DNA of 64,000 nt from Streptococcus ictaluri 707-05 (GCF_000188015.2 NZ_AEUX02000007.1:434001-498000), one strand, 5' to 3'. Shown: positions 27,869-38,427, counted from the first letter of the stretch. Notes: a model not told the origin generated them from the sequence alone. Numbers and translations are program-made.

Positions 27869-29413
27869 TTAAAATTGAATAGATAGGTCGACAGCGTTTT
27901 CCACAGCAGCGAGGAAGTCAGGGTTTTCAATGACTTGGGAAGCCTTGTTGAGTTCCTCATAGATTTCAATATCTTTATCGTGGTCAATAAAGTTGACCTG
28001 TTGACGGAAGAAGTCATAAGCGATTTGAGTTCCTTTTCCAAGGGCTTGCTGATTCGTTTTGAGATCCAAAACTTGGCAGGCTGCCATGATTTCAGTGGCA
28101 ACGATGCGGCGAGAATTCTTAAGGATTTCACCTGCTTTACGAGCTGCAGTTGTGCCCATGCTGACAAAATCTTCTTGGTTTTCACAAGACGGAATCGAAT
28201 CCACACTAGCAGGGTGAGAGAGCACCTTGTTTTCAGAAGCTAGTGATGCGCAGGCATATTGGGTAATCATAAAGCCTGAATTTAGGCCAGGATGTTTGAC
28301 TAGGAAGGATGGCAACTTGCTTAACTGACTATTGACTAAGCGTTCCACGCGACGTTCTGACACGTTTCCGATCTCAGAAATAGCGATACCAAGGAAATCA
28401 AAAGGCTGTGCCATTGGTTCACCGTGGAAGTTACCACCTGAAATCACGTGACCATCTTTACAGATAATAGGGTTATCGGTGACAGAATTGATTTCAATTT
28501 CAACCTTGGTTTTGACGTAGGCAATGCTGTCTTTACTTGCCCCGTGAATTTGAGGAATGCAACGAAGGGTGTAAGGGTCTTGAACACGCTCTTGAGTAGC
28601 AAGGGTTGTGTTTTGGCTACCTTCAAGCAGGTGACGAATATTACGTGCCGTTGCTAACTGACCGCTTTGTGGACGAATGGTATGAAGTTTTTCTTCAAAT
28701 GGACTGGTAATACCGTTATGAACTTCTAAAGACAAGGTGCCAGCCAAGTCAGATAATTTCAGCAACTGGATAGCATCATAGGTGGCTAGGGCACCGATAC
28801 CAGTTAGGACGGTAGTGGTGCCATTAATGAGGGCGAGGCCTTCTTTAGCCGCCAAATCAATGCATGCAATCCCTGCCTTGTCCATGGCTTCTTTTCCTGA
28901 TAGGAGTTGCCCTTCATAGTATGCTTTTCCAAGTCCTAACATAGGGAGAACCATATGAGCAAGAGGTGCTAAATCTCCCGAGGCCCCTAGCGAGCCTTTT
29001 TCAGGAATATAAGGGTGCACCCCTTTATTTAACATGTCAAGAAGTGTCTCGATGGTTGATAAACGAATGCCAGAGAAGCCTTTGACTAAGGAATTGATAC
29101 GGATAAGCATGATAGCACGCACGGCGTCTTCTGGCAATGGGTCACCAAAGCCACTCGCATGAGTACGAATTAAGTTTTCTTGGAGTTGGACAGTATCTTC
29201 TGGTGAGATACTGACGTTACACAGAGAGCCAAATCCTGTATTGATACCATAGACCACACGTTTGTCACGGACAATATCATCAACAATTTGCCGTGAGGCT
29301 TTAACATCTTCTTTGGCAGCTTCAGCAATGTGACAGGTGACACCATCACGCGCTACAGCTACAACATCTTCAAGCCTTAAACTATTACCATCTAAATGAA
29401 TGATTTTTGTCAT
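27869..29413 (-). CDS. hutH: Histidine ammonia-lyase
   Basis: The 514-residue lyase removes ammonia from L-histidine to give urocanate, the entry step of the pathway. The Ala-Ser-Gly triad that cyclises into the MIO cofactor is in GSLGASGDLAPLAHM. Other family blocks are YGINTGFGSL and NFHGEPMAQP. It starts 12 bases after the permease gene, with AGGAGAATAAACC ahead. Length and motifs are normal. Confidence 0.96.
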   Translation of the reverse strand: MTKIIHLDGNSLRLEDVVAVARDGVTCHIAEAAKEDVKASRQIVDDIVRDKRVVYGINTGFGSLCNVSISPEDTVQLQENLIRTHASGFGDPLPEDAVRAIMLIRINSLVKGFSGIRLSTIETLLDMLNKGVHPYIPEKGSLGASGDLAPLAHMVLPMLGLGKAYYEGQLLSGKEAMDKAGIACIDLAAKEGLALINGTTTVLTGIGALATYDAIQLLKLSDLAGTLSLEVHNGITSPFEEKLHTIRPQSGQLATARNIRHLLEGSQNTTLATQERVQDPYTLRCIPQIHGASKDSIAYVKTKVEIEINSVTDNPIICKDGHVISGGNFHGEPMAQPFDFLGIAISEIGNVSERRVERLVNSQLSKLPSFLVKHPGLNSGFMITQYACASLASENKVLSHPASVDSIPSCENQEDFVSMGTTAARKAGEILKNSRRIVATEIMAACQVLDLKTNQQALGKGTQIAYDFFRQQVNFIDHDKDIEIYEELNKASQVIENPDFLAAVENAVDLSIQF

Positions 29414-29424
29414 GGTTTATTCTC

Positions 29425-30768
29425 CTATATTCTTTCTTCAGGTGGAAAAGGTTGAGATCTTTTTTTTCGACCATACATGAGGAAATAAATGCTACTTGCT
29501 ATAGCGACACCAACGGCACCATAGATAAAGTTTTTGGGGTTATCACCCCAAATCATCAATAAACTAATGATGACAGCAATCCAAGGGATAACAGGACCAA
29601 AAGGTACTCTAAAAACAACTTTTGCTTCTGGTTCTTCTTTGCGTAATTTCATAACGGCAAGAGCAGTTGGAATGTATTGGAAGAAACGAAAGCCAACGCT
29701 GAGAGTTGCTAAATGTTCAAAGGATCCTGTCAAAAGAAGGATGATGGCAATAGTGCTTGAAATGGCAATGGCAACTAATGGAGCCCCATTTCGATTTTTC
29801 TTAGCAATAGCTGCTGGTAATAGCCCTTCGTCAGCGATAGCAGCACCGTAGCGAGGAACCATGATAGACTCTCCCAAGTTAAGTCCTGTAATGGAAATTA
29901 GCGCACCGATTGAGACCATCCAAGCACCCGCAGGGCCAATCATTTTCATAAAGGCATCCTGAACGGGAGCGTTACTCATCATGATTGTAGGACCAAGCAT
30001 TGCGATGGTACCTGCAATAATTAACATGTATAAGATGGACACGATACTGATGGAACCAAGGATAGCACGAGGCACATTCTTTTCGGGATCACGCATCTCG
30101 CCAGCGACAATAGAGAGGGTTTCAAAACCGATAAATCCATAGAAAATGTAAACGGCAGTATTAGAGATAGCCCCTAACAAATCCATTCCTTCTTCTAACT
30201 GTACAAAGGGTGTAAAGTTAGGCAGACCATTTTTAATAAAGAAGAGGGTACAGATGGAAAAAGCAACAATAGGAATTAATTTTGCAATCGTAGCCGTAAT
30301 GGTAAAGATTTTGGAAGTCTTTAACCCAGCAATATTCATTAGGGATAATAAGATGACTAGGCCTATACTAAGCGGGATATTTTTTCCTTCAAAAGATGGG
30401 AAAGTAATGATAAACATTTTGGCAAATCCAGCTGCCATGGCTGCCCAAGCAAATATGGTAACAGCCCAGCCTAAGATACCCACGTTAAAGCCAACGAAAT
30501 CTCCAAATGCACGTTTTGAGTATTGGAAAGCTCCGCCATTTTTCCCAAAATAGCCAGAAACTTCCGCAAAACAGACAGCTAACATGATTGTTAAGATTGC
30601 TGTTCCAAACATAACAGCAATTGCAGCAGGTCCAAGCCCCTTATAGATAGCTTGGGGTAATAGAAAGATTCCAGAGCCGATGACAGCATTGATACCATAC
30701 AATGTTGCACCGCTCAAGCTAAATTTTGCTTGTTCTCTTTCTTGTTCGTTCATGTGATTAGACGCCAT
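29425..30768 (-). CDS. APC-family amino acid permease, probably histidine
   Basis: The 447-residue membrane transporter of the APC superfamily has about twelve helices, with the family start FSLSGATLYGINAVIGSGIFLLP in short form (GIFLLPQAI seen). The start at 30768 has AAGGAGAG upstream; a more distal in-frame ATG has none. Position directly before hutH points to histidine (or urocanate) uptake; this is context-based. The 16-bp palindrome at 30800-30815 sits just upstream. Confidence 0.87.
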   Translation of the reverse strand: MASNHMNEQEREQAKFSLSGATLYGINAVIGSGIFLLPQAIYKGLGPAAIAVMFGTAILTIMLAVCFAEVSGYFGKNGGAFQYSKRAFGDFVGFNVGILGWAVTIFAWAAMAAGFAKMFIITFPSFEGKNIPLSIGLVILLSLMNIAGLKTSKIFTITATIAKLIPIVAFSICTLFFIKNGLPNFTPFVQLEEGMDLLGAISNTAVYIFYGFIGFETLSIVAGEMRDPEKNVPRAILGSISIVSILYMLIIAGTIAMLGPTIMMSNAPVQDAFMKMIGPAGAWMVSIGALISITGLNLGESIMVPRYGAAIADEGLLPAAIAKKNRNGAPLVAIAISSTIAIILLLTGSFEHLATLSVGFRFFQYIPTALAVMKLRKEEPEAKVVFRVPFGPVIPWIAVIISLLMIWGDNPKNFIYGAVGVAIASSIYFLMYGRKKRSQPFPPEERI

Positions 30769-30799
30769 AAAAGCTCTCCTTTTTGTATCAATTACCTTG

Positions 30800-30815
30800 G
30801 TCACTTATAAGTGAC
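30800..30815. promoter_or_regulatory. Perfect 16-bp palindrome upstream of permease
   Basis: GTCACTTATAAGTGAC is a perfect inverted repeat located 32 bases before the permease start on the minus strand. It has operator-like size and symmetry. The binding protein is unknown; no HutP/HutR-type gene is seen in the cluster. Confidence 0.5.
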
Positions 30816-30878
30816 AAGAAGGCATAAAGAAGCGATGTGTCATGTTTTCCTAATAGGTGCTAATAAGTGAGAAATTAA

Positions 30879-30911
30879 CCTATGATAAGAGAGGTTCTCT
30901 CCTATCATAGG
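30879..30911 (-). terminator. Strong hairpin at the end of hutD
   Basis: CCTATGATA...TATCATAGG with inner AGAGAG/CTCTC pairing overlaps the hutD stop. There is no long T tract after it on the minus strand, so it may be an RNA processing or stability element rather than a full terminator. Confidence 0.5.
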
Positions 30912-31498
30912 GTTTCCCAGAGTTCTGTCCAAATAGCCAATGGTTTTTGGTAGGTCTTGCCTTTTTGGGACATGTGCCAGTTTGTCTTTTGTTGATTGTC
31001 TTTAAGGACTAATAGGTGTTTGTGAGGTAAGGTTATCTGTTGCTGGTTTTCCAGTTTGATCTCAATATCTTCTAGCGCGTAAATCAAATGGATATGAGCG
31101 CTAGATTCCTCTATGTCATCTGCCTGCCAAATGGCTTTTAACTGTCCTTTGTAATGATCATCATAGATGAGGTTAACGTCTTGGCAGGTGCCTCGGCTAA
31201 CCATTCGTGAACTGCCTTCAAAAGCGTAACTTTCAAAGGGAGCTAGGGAAATCTCTTTTGAGTGACTGAGATCACTTAAGATAATGGTTTTATCTAAAGG
31301 CATCAAGAGTCGGTGGTAATCCTCTAAGAGGGTAAAGGTGGTTTGCCTAAGGGCGACAGTGGCAGTAGAGAGACGATAAGCGAAATGACCTGGCTTATAA
31401 TGCCCCTTTTCTGGGTAGAGGTAAAGTTGAGTGGTTTTTCCTCCGGACCAGTCAGATTGGACATAATCAGATGGTCTTATTAGGCTGATATCAATCAT
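30905..31498 (-). CDS. hutD: HutD family protein
   Basis: The 197-residue cupin-type protein of the HutD family opens with SLIRPSDYVQSDWSGGKTTQLYL in short form (WSGGKTTQLYLYP is the clearest block). It is known from hut clusters in many bacteria, where it is thought to limit or tune histidine breakdown; the biochemical role is unsettled. It lies 22 bases after fhs within the minus-strand operon. Confidence 0.82.
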   Translation of the reverse strand: MIDISLIRPSDYVQSDWSGGKTTQLYLYPEKGHYKPGHFAYRLSTATVALRQTTFTLLEDYHRLLMPLDKTIILSDLSHSKEISLAPFESYAFEGSSRMVSRGTCQDVNLIYDDHYKGQLKAIWQADDIEESSAHIHLIYALEDIEIKLENQQQITLPHKHLLVLKDNQQKTNWHMSQKGKTYQKPLAIWTELWETL

Positions 31499-31520
31499 TT
31501 CCTATCTCCTCGTCTTAATT

Positions 31521-33173
31521 TTAGAACAATCCTGTGATATTACTCTCCTCATCGATATCTATTTTTTCACTGGCAGGTACCTTAGGAAGACCAGGCATGG
31601 TCATGATAGCACCTGTTAGAGCAACGATAAATCCAGCACCGGCAGATACCTTCAGATTACTGATTTTAAGGGTGAAATCTTTTGGTGCACCTAAGCGTTT
31701 GGCATCATCTGAGAAGGAATACTGGGTCTTAGCCATACAAATGGGATAGTTGCCAAAACCGAGTTTTTCTAATTCAGCCATTTCTCGCTTGGCCGCAGGG
31801 GTTAGACTGATACCTTTTCCGCCATAGACTTTAGTGACAATTTTAGTAAGCTTGGTTTCAATACTATCATTTTCATGGTAAACAAAGCTAAAGTGGTTGT
31901 CTTGGTCAGCTAGTTCACGACCACCAGCGCCGCCATTTGCCCAAACGTCTGAGATAACCACATCAACATCGCGTTTTTGACAAGCAGCATAGACAGCCTC
32001 TAATTCAGCCTCGGTATCTAAGGGGAATTTGTTAATGGCAACAACTACTGGAAGCCTATAGACTTCTTGGATGTTAGCCAAGTGTTTGTCTAGATTAGGA
32101 AGACCATCTATAACAGCCTGAACATTTTCAGTAGCTAGGTCTGCTTTTGGCACACCGCCATGCATCTTAAGGGCACGGATAGTAGCCACTAAGACTACAG
32201 CAGATGGGCGAAGTCCAGACATGCGACATTTGATGTCAATGAATTTTTCAGCACCCAAATCTGCACCAAAGCCAGCTTCTGTAACTGCATAATCTCCGTA
32301 TTTTAGAGCTAATTTGGTGGCTAGGATACTATTACAGCCATGAGCGATATTAGCAAATGGGCCACCGTGAATAATAGCAGGTGTGTGTTCCAAGGTTTGG
32401 ACAAGGTTAGGGTGAATCGCATCTTTAAGAAGAGCTGCTAAGGCACCACCAGCTTTGAGGGCTTTAGCAGTGACAGGCTCTCCTTGGAAATTATAACCGA
32501 TGATGATTTTTTCAAGGCGTCCTTTCAGGTCTGTGATTGTTTCAGACAGGCAAAGTATAGCCATGATTTCAGAAGCGACCGTAATGTCGTAGCCATCTTC
32601 ACGTGGAACACCGTTGACCTTACCTTGTAGCCCATTGACAATATGACGCAACTGGCGATCATTCATATCCACCACACGCTTCCAAGTGATGCGTCTGGAA
32701 TCAATGCCTAAGGCATTACCGTGGTGAATGTGATTGTCAATAAGAGCCGCTAAGAGATTGTTGGCAACTCCGATGGCATGGAAATCTCCTGTAAAGTGAA
32801 GGTTAATATCTTCCATGGGTACTACCTGCGCGTGACCACCACCTGCAGCACCTCCTTTAATCCCAAAGACGGGACCTAAAGAGGGTTCACGTAAGGCGAT
32901 GACAGCCTTCTTGCCAATGGCAGAAAGCGCATCTACTAAGCCAACGGAAGTGGTTGTTTTACCTTCACCAGCTGGCGTTGGGGAGATGGCAGTGACTAAG
33001 ATTAATTTACCATCTTTTTTCTCTTTTAACTTAGCTAATTGTCGGGCATCAATTTTTGCCTTATATTTTCCATAGAGGGTTAAGGCATCCTCTTCAATAC
33101 CAATGGATTGAGCCACATCTGTAATAGGGCTCATTTCAACTGAATTGGCAATGTCAATATCTGATAACACCAT
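31521..33173 (-). CDS. fhs: Formate-tetrahydrofolate ligase
   Basis: The 550-residue ATP-dependent ligase interconverts formate + THF + ATP and 10-formyl-THF. P-loop-like motif [15 protein letters not shown], and the signatures [17 protein letters not shown] in part and [13 protein letters not shown] are present. It sits between fchA and hutD, so here it probably runs in the direction that turns histidine-derived 10-formyl-THF into formate and ATP (inference). S. pyogenes is known to carry more than one fhs copy; this is the hut-linked one. Confidence 0.95.
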   Translation of the reverse strand: MVLSDIDIANSVEMSPITDVAQSIGIEEDALTLYGKYKAKIDARQLAKLKEKKDGKLILVTAISPTPAGEGKTTTSVGLVDALSAIGKKAVIALREPSLGPVFGIKGGAAGGGHAQVVPMEDINLHFTGDFHAIGVANNLLAALIDNHIHHGNALGIDSRRITWKRVVDMNDRQLRHIVNGLQGKVNGVPREDGYDITVASEIMAILCLSETITDLKGRLEKIIIGYNFQGEPVTAKALKAGGALAALLKDAIHPNLVQTLEHTPAIIHGGPFANIAHGCNSILATKLALKYGDYAVTEAGFGADLGAEKFIDIKCRMSGLRPSAVVLVATIRALKMHGGVPKADLATENVQAVIDGLPNLDKHLANIQEVYRLPVVVAINKFPLDTEAELEAVYAACQKRDVDVVISDVWANGGAGGRELADQDNHFSFVYHENDSIETKLTKIVTKVYGGKGISLTPAAKREMAELEKLGFGNYPICMAKTQYSFSDDAKRLGAPKDFTLKISNLKVSAGAGFIVALTGAIMTMPGLPKVPASEKIDIDEESNITGLF

Positions 33174-33191
33174 GTTTGCTCCTTTACATCA

Positions 33192-33818
33192 TTAAACCAT
33201 TCCAAGGATCTCTTCATAAATCTGATCGGCTAAGTGACAGCCCTTGTCTAATAGAGTTTGCCCTTGGTGCTGATAATCAGAGACAAATTCCTGGTCTTTG
33301 ATGCCTGATAAGTTAATCAAAACATTGAGCCAGGCTCCTTGTAAGCCAGCTTTTAAGGAAAGCGCAGCAACTCCTAAGTCACTAGCGGCATTGGTGTTTG
33401 ATTTTCCAACGGCAGCTTTGGTAGTTTCAAGAGCTTCTAACATCAAGTTCATCATCTGTAAGGGGGATTTGGCAGCTTCTTTTAGAGCACTTTGCATGGC
33501 TTCTTTATGAGCCAGCTTATCCTCATCTGTTTCTTTTGGCATGTCAAAGACAGCAGAGACCAGATTAAAAGCTTCTGTATCCTTGTCAATGGCATCTAAT
33601 AAGTCCTGTTGCAAGCGACTACTTTTGGTGTGAAGGTCTTCAATAATGTCTTGATAGTCGGCATACTTTTTCTTGCCAAGCGTCAATTCACAAACCATTT
33701 TGGTTAAAGAAATGCCGTTGGCACCGGATAGTGCAGCAGCAGATCCGCCTCCAGGAGCTGGCGCATCTGAGCCAAGTACCTTAGCAAAATCCGTCAAACT
33801 TAAATCAACTAATCCCAT
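33192..33818 (-). CDS. fchA: Formiminotetrahydrofolate cyclodeaminase
   Basis: The 208-residue enzyme converts 5-formimino-THF to 5,10-methenyl-THF, releasing ammonia. The family motif APAPGGGSAAALSG sits near residue 15. In animals this is the C-terminal half of FTCD; here it is a separate gene beside the formiminotransferase half. Spacing to ftcD is 10 bases. Confidence 0.93.
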   Translation of the reverse strand: MGLVDLSLTDFAKVLGSDAPAPGGGSAAALSGANGISLTKMVCELTLGKKKYADYQDIIEDLHTKSSRLQQDLLDAIDKDTEAFNLVSAVFDMPKETDEDKLAHKEAMQSALKEAAKSPLQMMNLMLEALETTKAAVGKSNTNAASDLGVAALSLKAGLQGAWLNVLINLSGIKDQEFVSDYQHQGQTLLDKGCHLADQIYEEILGMV

Positions 33819-33828
33819 AAGACACCCC

Positions 33829-34728
33829 CTAGCCTAATAAATTGTTTTCTAACACTTGTTTGTGGTAATCAAAGTCTTCTACCTGTAAATAGTATTCAGC
33901 CACATCTACTAAGGCTTTAGCAGGTGCTAAGCCGATGATTTCAGAACCAATAACATTCACACCGTAGCGACGTGCTTCAAATTTGATGGTTTCAAAGGTG
34001 CGATAAAGGGAACATTTTTCAAAATTGACCATATTCATTGAGACTTGAGCAATGTTGCGGTCTTCAAGCATGAGGCCGATTCCTTTACAATATTTATAGC
34101 CACCTGATGATCCACGGATTATTTTGGCAATATTTTTAGCCACTTCCACATTGTTGGTATCTAAGTTGACATTGAAAGCAACCAGAGGCATACGTGCTCC
34201 AACAGCTGTCACACCAGCAGTAGGGTGAATTTTGCGGTCGCCATAATCAGGTGCCCAGTCTTCTTCTAAGAGTTTTTCAGGCATGCCTTCGAATTGCCCT
34301 TTACGGACTTTGGCTAAGTTTTGACGCTCTGGACGTGAGGAAGAGTCTTCGTAGAGGAAGATTGGAATCCCTAATTCACGGTTAATGCGCTCTGCTACTT
34401 GTTTAGAAATCTCGACACACTCTTGTGTCGTAATGTCTTTGATTGGCACAAATGGGCAGACATCAGTTGCTCCCATACGAGGGTGTTCTCCGTGATGTTT
34501 GGTCATATCGATATTTTCAGAAGCGTATTTCACTAACTGAAAAGCGACTTCTTGGATTGATTCTTCATCACTAACCAAGGTAAATACACTACGGTTGTGA
34601 CTAGCGTCTGACGAATAATCGAGTAGTGTTACACCAGCGACACTTTTGGCAGTTTTAACAAGGCCATCAATGACGTCTTGGTTACGACCTTCTGAAAAAT
34701 TTGGAATACATTCAACAATTTTTGCCAT
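33829..34728 (-). CDS. ftcD: Glutamate formimidoyltransferase
   Basis: The 299-residue enzyme moves the formimino group from formiminoglutamate to THF, leaving glutamate. Family blocks are VECIPNFSEGRNQDVI, SHNRSVFTLV and EHPRMGATDVCPFVP. It is the transferase half of FTCD as a stand-alone protein. Start preceded by AAAGGAGAT. With fchA and fhs it gives a folate-linked branch that saves the one-carbon unit and may yield ATP. Confidence 0.94.
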   Translation of the reverse strand: MAKIVECIPNFSEGRNQDVIDGLVKTAKSVAGVTLLDYSSDASHNRSVFTLVSDEESIQEVAFQLVKYASENIDMTKHHGEHPRMGATDVCPFVPIKDITTQECVEISKQVAERINRELGIPIFLYEDSSSRPERQNLAKVRKGQFEGMPEKLLEEDWAPDYGDRKIHPTAGVTAVGARMPLVAFNVNLDTNNVEVAKNIAKIIRGSSGGYKYCKGIGLMLEDRNIAQVSMNMVNFEKCSLYRTFETIKFEARRYGVNVIGSEIIGLAPAKALVDVAEYYLQVEDFDYHKQVLENNLLG

Positions 34729-34784
34729 CTTAATCTCCTTTGGGGAAAGTTAGTTATCAAGAGGATAACCTTTTTGCTTCGTTT

Positions 34785-36815
34785 TTAGTCAAATAGGTTT
34801 TTAACAGCGGCACTGACTAGCTCATCATTGGCTAGGTAAGGGATGGTGATGTGATCAGTACCAGCATGGAGGCGATTGTACTCAATAGCGGTTTCAATGG
34901 CATGTTCATTACGTGCCCAGTTACGTCTAGCAACGCCCCCCATGGTGTCCCAAGCAATGGCTGATTTGATAATATCGTCAATACGTTCACTACCATCAAG
35001 GACCAGACCAAAGCCACCATTAATGGCCTTACCAATACCAGTTCCGCCACCATTGTGGAGAGCAACTAAACTCATACCACGCGCAGCATTTCCGGCATAA
35101 CATTGAACGGCCATATCCGCACAGACATTTGAACCATCTTTGATATTGGATGTTTCACGGAATGGTGAATCAGTACCAGATACATCATGATGGTCACGAC
35201 CAATCATGACAGTACCAATCTTGACTTGACGAACGAGTTCGTTAAATTTAAGAGCAATATTGACGCGCCCTAAACAATCTTGATAAAGGATACGCGCTTG
35301 GGTACCAACTACCAGTTGATTTTTTTCAGCATCGCGAATCCAGTTGTAGTTATCACGGTCTTGGTAACGGCGTTCAGGATCGATAGCTTCCATGGCAGCT
35401 TTGTCAGTAGCTACCAAGTCTTCGTGTTTACCACTTAGACAGACCCAACGGAAAGGCCCATAACCATAGTCAAAGAGCATAGGTCCCATGATATCTTCGA
35501 CATACGAAGGCCAGATAAAGCCGTCTTTGTCATCATTGCCATTTTTTGAAATGTCCTTGATACCTGAATCATAAACAGCCTTCATAAAGGCATTGCCGTA
35601 ATCAAAGAAGTAAGTGCCTTTTTGAGTTAAACTCTTAGTAGCTTCAAAGTGACGGGCTAAGGTATCATCTACCAATTTATGGAATCTGTCCTTATCTTCT
35701 GCCAAGAGACGAGTTCGTTCTTCAAAGCTAATATCAACTGGACAATAGCCGCCATCGTAAACATTATGACAAGAGGTTTGGTCTGACAAGAGATGAACAT
35801 GAATATTATTTTCATCAACATATTCCAGCAAGTCAACGATATTACCATGGTAGGCAATTGAGGTTGACTCCTTATCTTCCATAGCTTTTTGAGCTAATTG
35901 AACAGCTTCTTCTGGGCTTTCTGCGATTTGGCTGATCCAACCTTGTGAATGGCGGGTCTCAATACGGGATTGATCGACCTCGGCTACAATGGCAACTGCT
36001 TTAGCAATCTCAGCAGCCTTACCTTGAGCCCCACTCATACCGCCTAGACCAGATGAGATGAAGAGTTTTCCAGTCAAATCACCATCATCTGCGACACCAA
36101 GTTTTAAGCGACCCGCATTCAGGAGGGTATTGAAGGTACCATGGACAATCCCTTGAGGTCCAATATACATCCAACCGCCAGCAGTCATTTGACCATAGTT
36201 AGTCACCCCCATCTCTTCAGCAATTTCCCAATCTTTCATATTGTCATATTCACCAACTAAAAGACCATTGGTGATAATAACCCGCGGAGCACTTGCTTTT
36301 GATTTGAAGAGACCGACCGGATGACCGGATTCAACGACTAAAGTCTGTTCTTCTGTCATGACTTCTAGGTATTTTTTAATCAAACAATACTGCATCCAAT
36401 TGGCACAAACAGAACCAGTTTCCCCATAAGTAACTAATTCGTAAGGGTAAAGGGCAATATCAAAAGAAAGATTATTATCAATCATGACTTGCATGGCTTT
36501 TGCGGCGGTACAATTTCCTTTATACTCATCAATTGGTTTGCCGTAAATGCCTTCATTTGGACGCCATCTGTAACCATAGATGCGTCCCCTTGTTTTGAGT
36601 TCTTCCAGAAACTCTGGAATGACATCTTCATGGAATTTTTGTGGCACATAGCGTAGGGCGTTTTTTAAGGCAATTTCGGTTTGAGCTTGACTGAGACGAA
36701 AGCCCCTGTCTGGTGCGCGACGAATACCTTCTTCAAAGACAGTCTTTTCAGGTAAAACATCATCCAATTTAACAGTCATAGCTGCTGCTATTTCATTTTC
36801 ACTGTAAAATGACAT
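34785..36815 (-). CDS. hutU: Urocanate hydratase
   Basis: The 676-residue NAD+-dependent urocanase forms imidazolonepropionate from urocanate. The dinucleotide region contains ISSGLGGMSGAQ; a family Cys lies in FRWVCLSGKHED, and HNGGGTGIGKAINGGF is conserved. It is somewhat longer than the roughly 550-residue proteobacterial form, as is usual for the Firmicute type. It is the first gene of the long minus-strand hut operon, with GGAGG ahead of the ATG. Its product would feed the hutI enzyme, which is frameshifted here. Confidence 0.95.
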   Translation of the reverse strand: MSFYSENEIAAAMTVKLDDVLPEKTVFEEGIRRAPDRGFRLSQAQTEIALKNALRYVPQKFHEDVIPEFLEELKTRGRIYGYRWRPNEGIYGKPIDEYKGNCTAAKAMQVMIDNNLSFDIALYPYELVTYGETGSVCANWMQYCLIKKYLEVMTEEQTLVVESGHPVGLFKSKASAPRVIITNGLLVGEYDNMKDWEIAEEMGVTNYGQMTAGGWMYIGPQGIVHGTFNTLLNAGRLKLGVADDGDLTGKLFISSGLGGMSGAQGKAAEIAKAVAIVAEVDQSRIETRHSQGWISQIAESPEEAVQLAQKAMEDKESTSIAYHGNIVDLLEYVDENNIHVHLLSDQTSCHNVYDGGYCPVDISFEERTRLLAEDKDRFHKLVDDTLARHFEATKSLTQKGTYFFDYGNAFMKAVYDSGIKDISKNGNDDKDGFIWPSYVEDIMGPMLFDYGYGPFRWVCLSGKHEDLVATDKAAMEAIDPERRYQDRDNYNWIRDAEKNQLVVGTQARILYQDCLGRVNIALKFNELVRQVKIGTVMIGRDHHDVSGTDSPFRETSNIKDGSNVCADMAVQCYAGNAARGMSLVALHNGGGTGIGKAINGGFGLVLDGSERIDDIIKSAIAWDTMGGVARRNWARNEHAIETAIEYNRLHAGTDHITIPYLANDELVSAAVKNLFD

Positions 36816-37130
36816 GGAAAATTCCTCCTAAAATTTATTTCCCCCTAAGTCTAACTTAAGCTAGTCTATAAATAGTCACCCCGAGCAAAAATCGTTAAAT
36901 GCTATTGATAATTTCTCTTCTTGTCATTTTTTGACTAAAATTTGACGCTTTGAGGATAGAATGGGGACATGATAAGAGTCAGCTAGAGGCAAATGCTGTT
37001 CTTTTTAGCTTGGCTTTGGTATCTTAGTTTTAACAGTTGAATGACAGGTTTATCAAAGAACAAGGTGTTTTCCTAACAAATCCTTTGAGCCTAACAACAT
37101 TACGTTTCTTGATTTCATGGAGGTTTTTAT
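36816..37130. promoter_or_regulatory. Divergent hutU-hutI control region
   Basis: 315 bases with no gene. Both flanking SDs are clear (GGAGG for each gene). A TAGAAT (36957-36962) and TTGACT/TTGACG boxes nearby point toward hutI, but spacings are not ideal. CTAAGTCTAACTTAAGCTAG (36844-36863) is partly symmetric. I see no convincing cre or other named operator. Confidence 0.4.
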
Positions 37131-38395
37131 ATGGTCGCTGAACGAATACTGATGCATTTTAATCAATTATTGACACCTCGTGACCCAGGTCATCCCCTTG
37201 CTGGAGAAGAAATGGCACAAGCAGAGGTGATTGAGGATGCCTATGTTGCTATCAAGGATGGGAAAATTCTGGCACTGGGTTCTGGTGAACCAAACCAGGA
37301 GCTTATAGGACCAGAAACAGATCTAATCTCCTATGAAGGGAAGCTAGCGACACCTGGTATTATTGATTGCCATACGCACTTGGTGTATGGTGGTAGTCGT
37401 GAGCACGAATTTGCCCAAAAACTAGCAGGGGTTTCCTACTTAGATATTTTAGCACAAGGAGGCGGTATTTTAAGCACGGTTAGAGCTACTCGTGCAGCCG
37501 ATTTTGACACTTTGTATCAAAAATCCAAAAGACTGTTAGACTATATGTTATTGCATGGTGTTACGACAGTTGAGGCTAAAAGTGGTTATGGTTTAGATTG
37601 GGAGACAGAGAAGCGTCAATTAGACGTTGTAGCAGCACTTGATCGTGATCACACCATTGATTTGGGGTCAATTTTTATGGCGGCCCATGCTATCCCAGAA
37701 GAATACAAAGGCAATTCAAAAGCTTATCTTGATACCATTGTGTCTGAGATGTTACCTAAAGTGAAAGAAGAAGGATTGGCAGAATTCTGTGATATTTTCT
37801 GTGAGAAAAATGTCTTTACAGCAGATGAATCACGCTATCTTTTGCAAAAGCCAAAGACTTAGGCTTTAAATTGCGCATCCATGCAGATGAAATTGCATCG
37901 ATCGGTGGGGTTGATGTAGCAGCCGAGCTTGAAACTACCAGTGCTGAGCATCTGATGATGGCGACAGATGAAGGCATTGCCAAAATGAGTCAAGCAGGTG
38001 TTATCGGGAATTTACTACCTGCTACAACCTTTAGTTTAATGGAAGATACCTACGCTCCTGCTCGTAAAATGATTGACGCAGGGATGGCCATTACCTTATC
38101 AACAGACAGTAACCCTGGATCATGTCCAACCGCAAATATGCAGTTTGTTATGCAACTAGGCTGCTTCGTGCTGCGCCTAACTCCGATTGAAGTCTTCAAT
38201 GCGGTTACTATTAATGCTGCCTATTCAGTCAATCGCCAAGATCGTGTAGGAAGTTTAGAGGTCGGAAAAGAAGCTGATATTGCAATCTTTGACGCTCCAA
38301 ATAGTGATTACCCGCTTTATTTCTTCGCCACAAACTTGATTCATCAAGTCTATAAAAAAGGTCGCTTAGTAGTTGATCAAGGACGCATTGTCTAA
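37131..38395 (+). pseudogene. hutI: Imidazolonepropionase, frameshifted
   Basis: Two frames together encode about 421 residues, the normal size. The first (37131-37862) has the amidohydrolase metal motif [13 protein letters not shown] and ends early as LLQKPKT. The second (from about 37851) continues with [14 protein letters not shown] and [12 protein letters not shown]. The break is in the A run at 37846-37849: one more A restores [18 protein letters not shown]. The intact enzyme opens the imidazolone ring to formiminoglutamate. If the lesion is real, histidine breakdown stops at imidazolonepropionate and the downstream genes lack substrate. Divergent from hutU, with its own SD. Confidence 0.9.
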
Positions 38396-38427
38396 AAGAA
38401 TTTGAAAAAGAGACTCATTAAGACACT

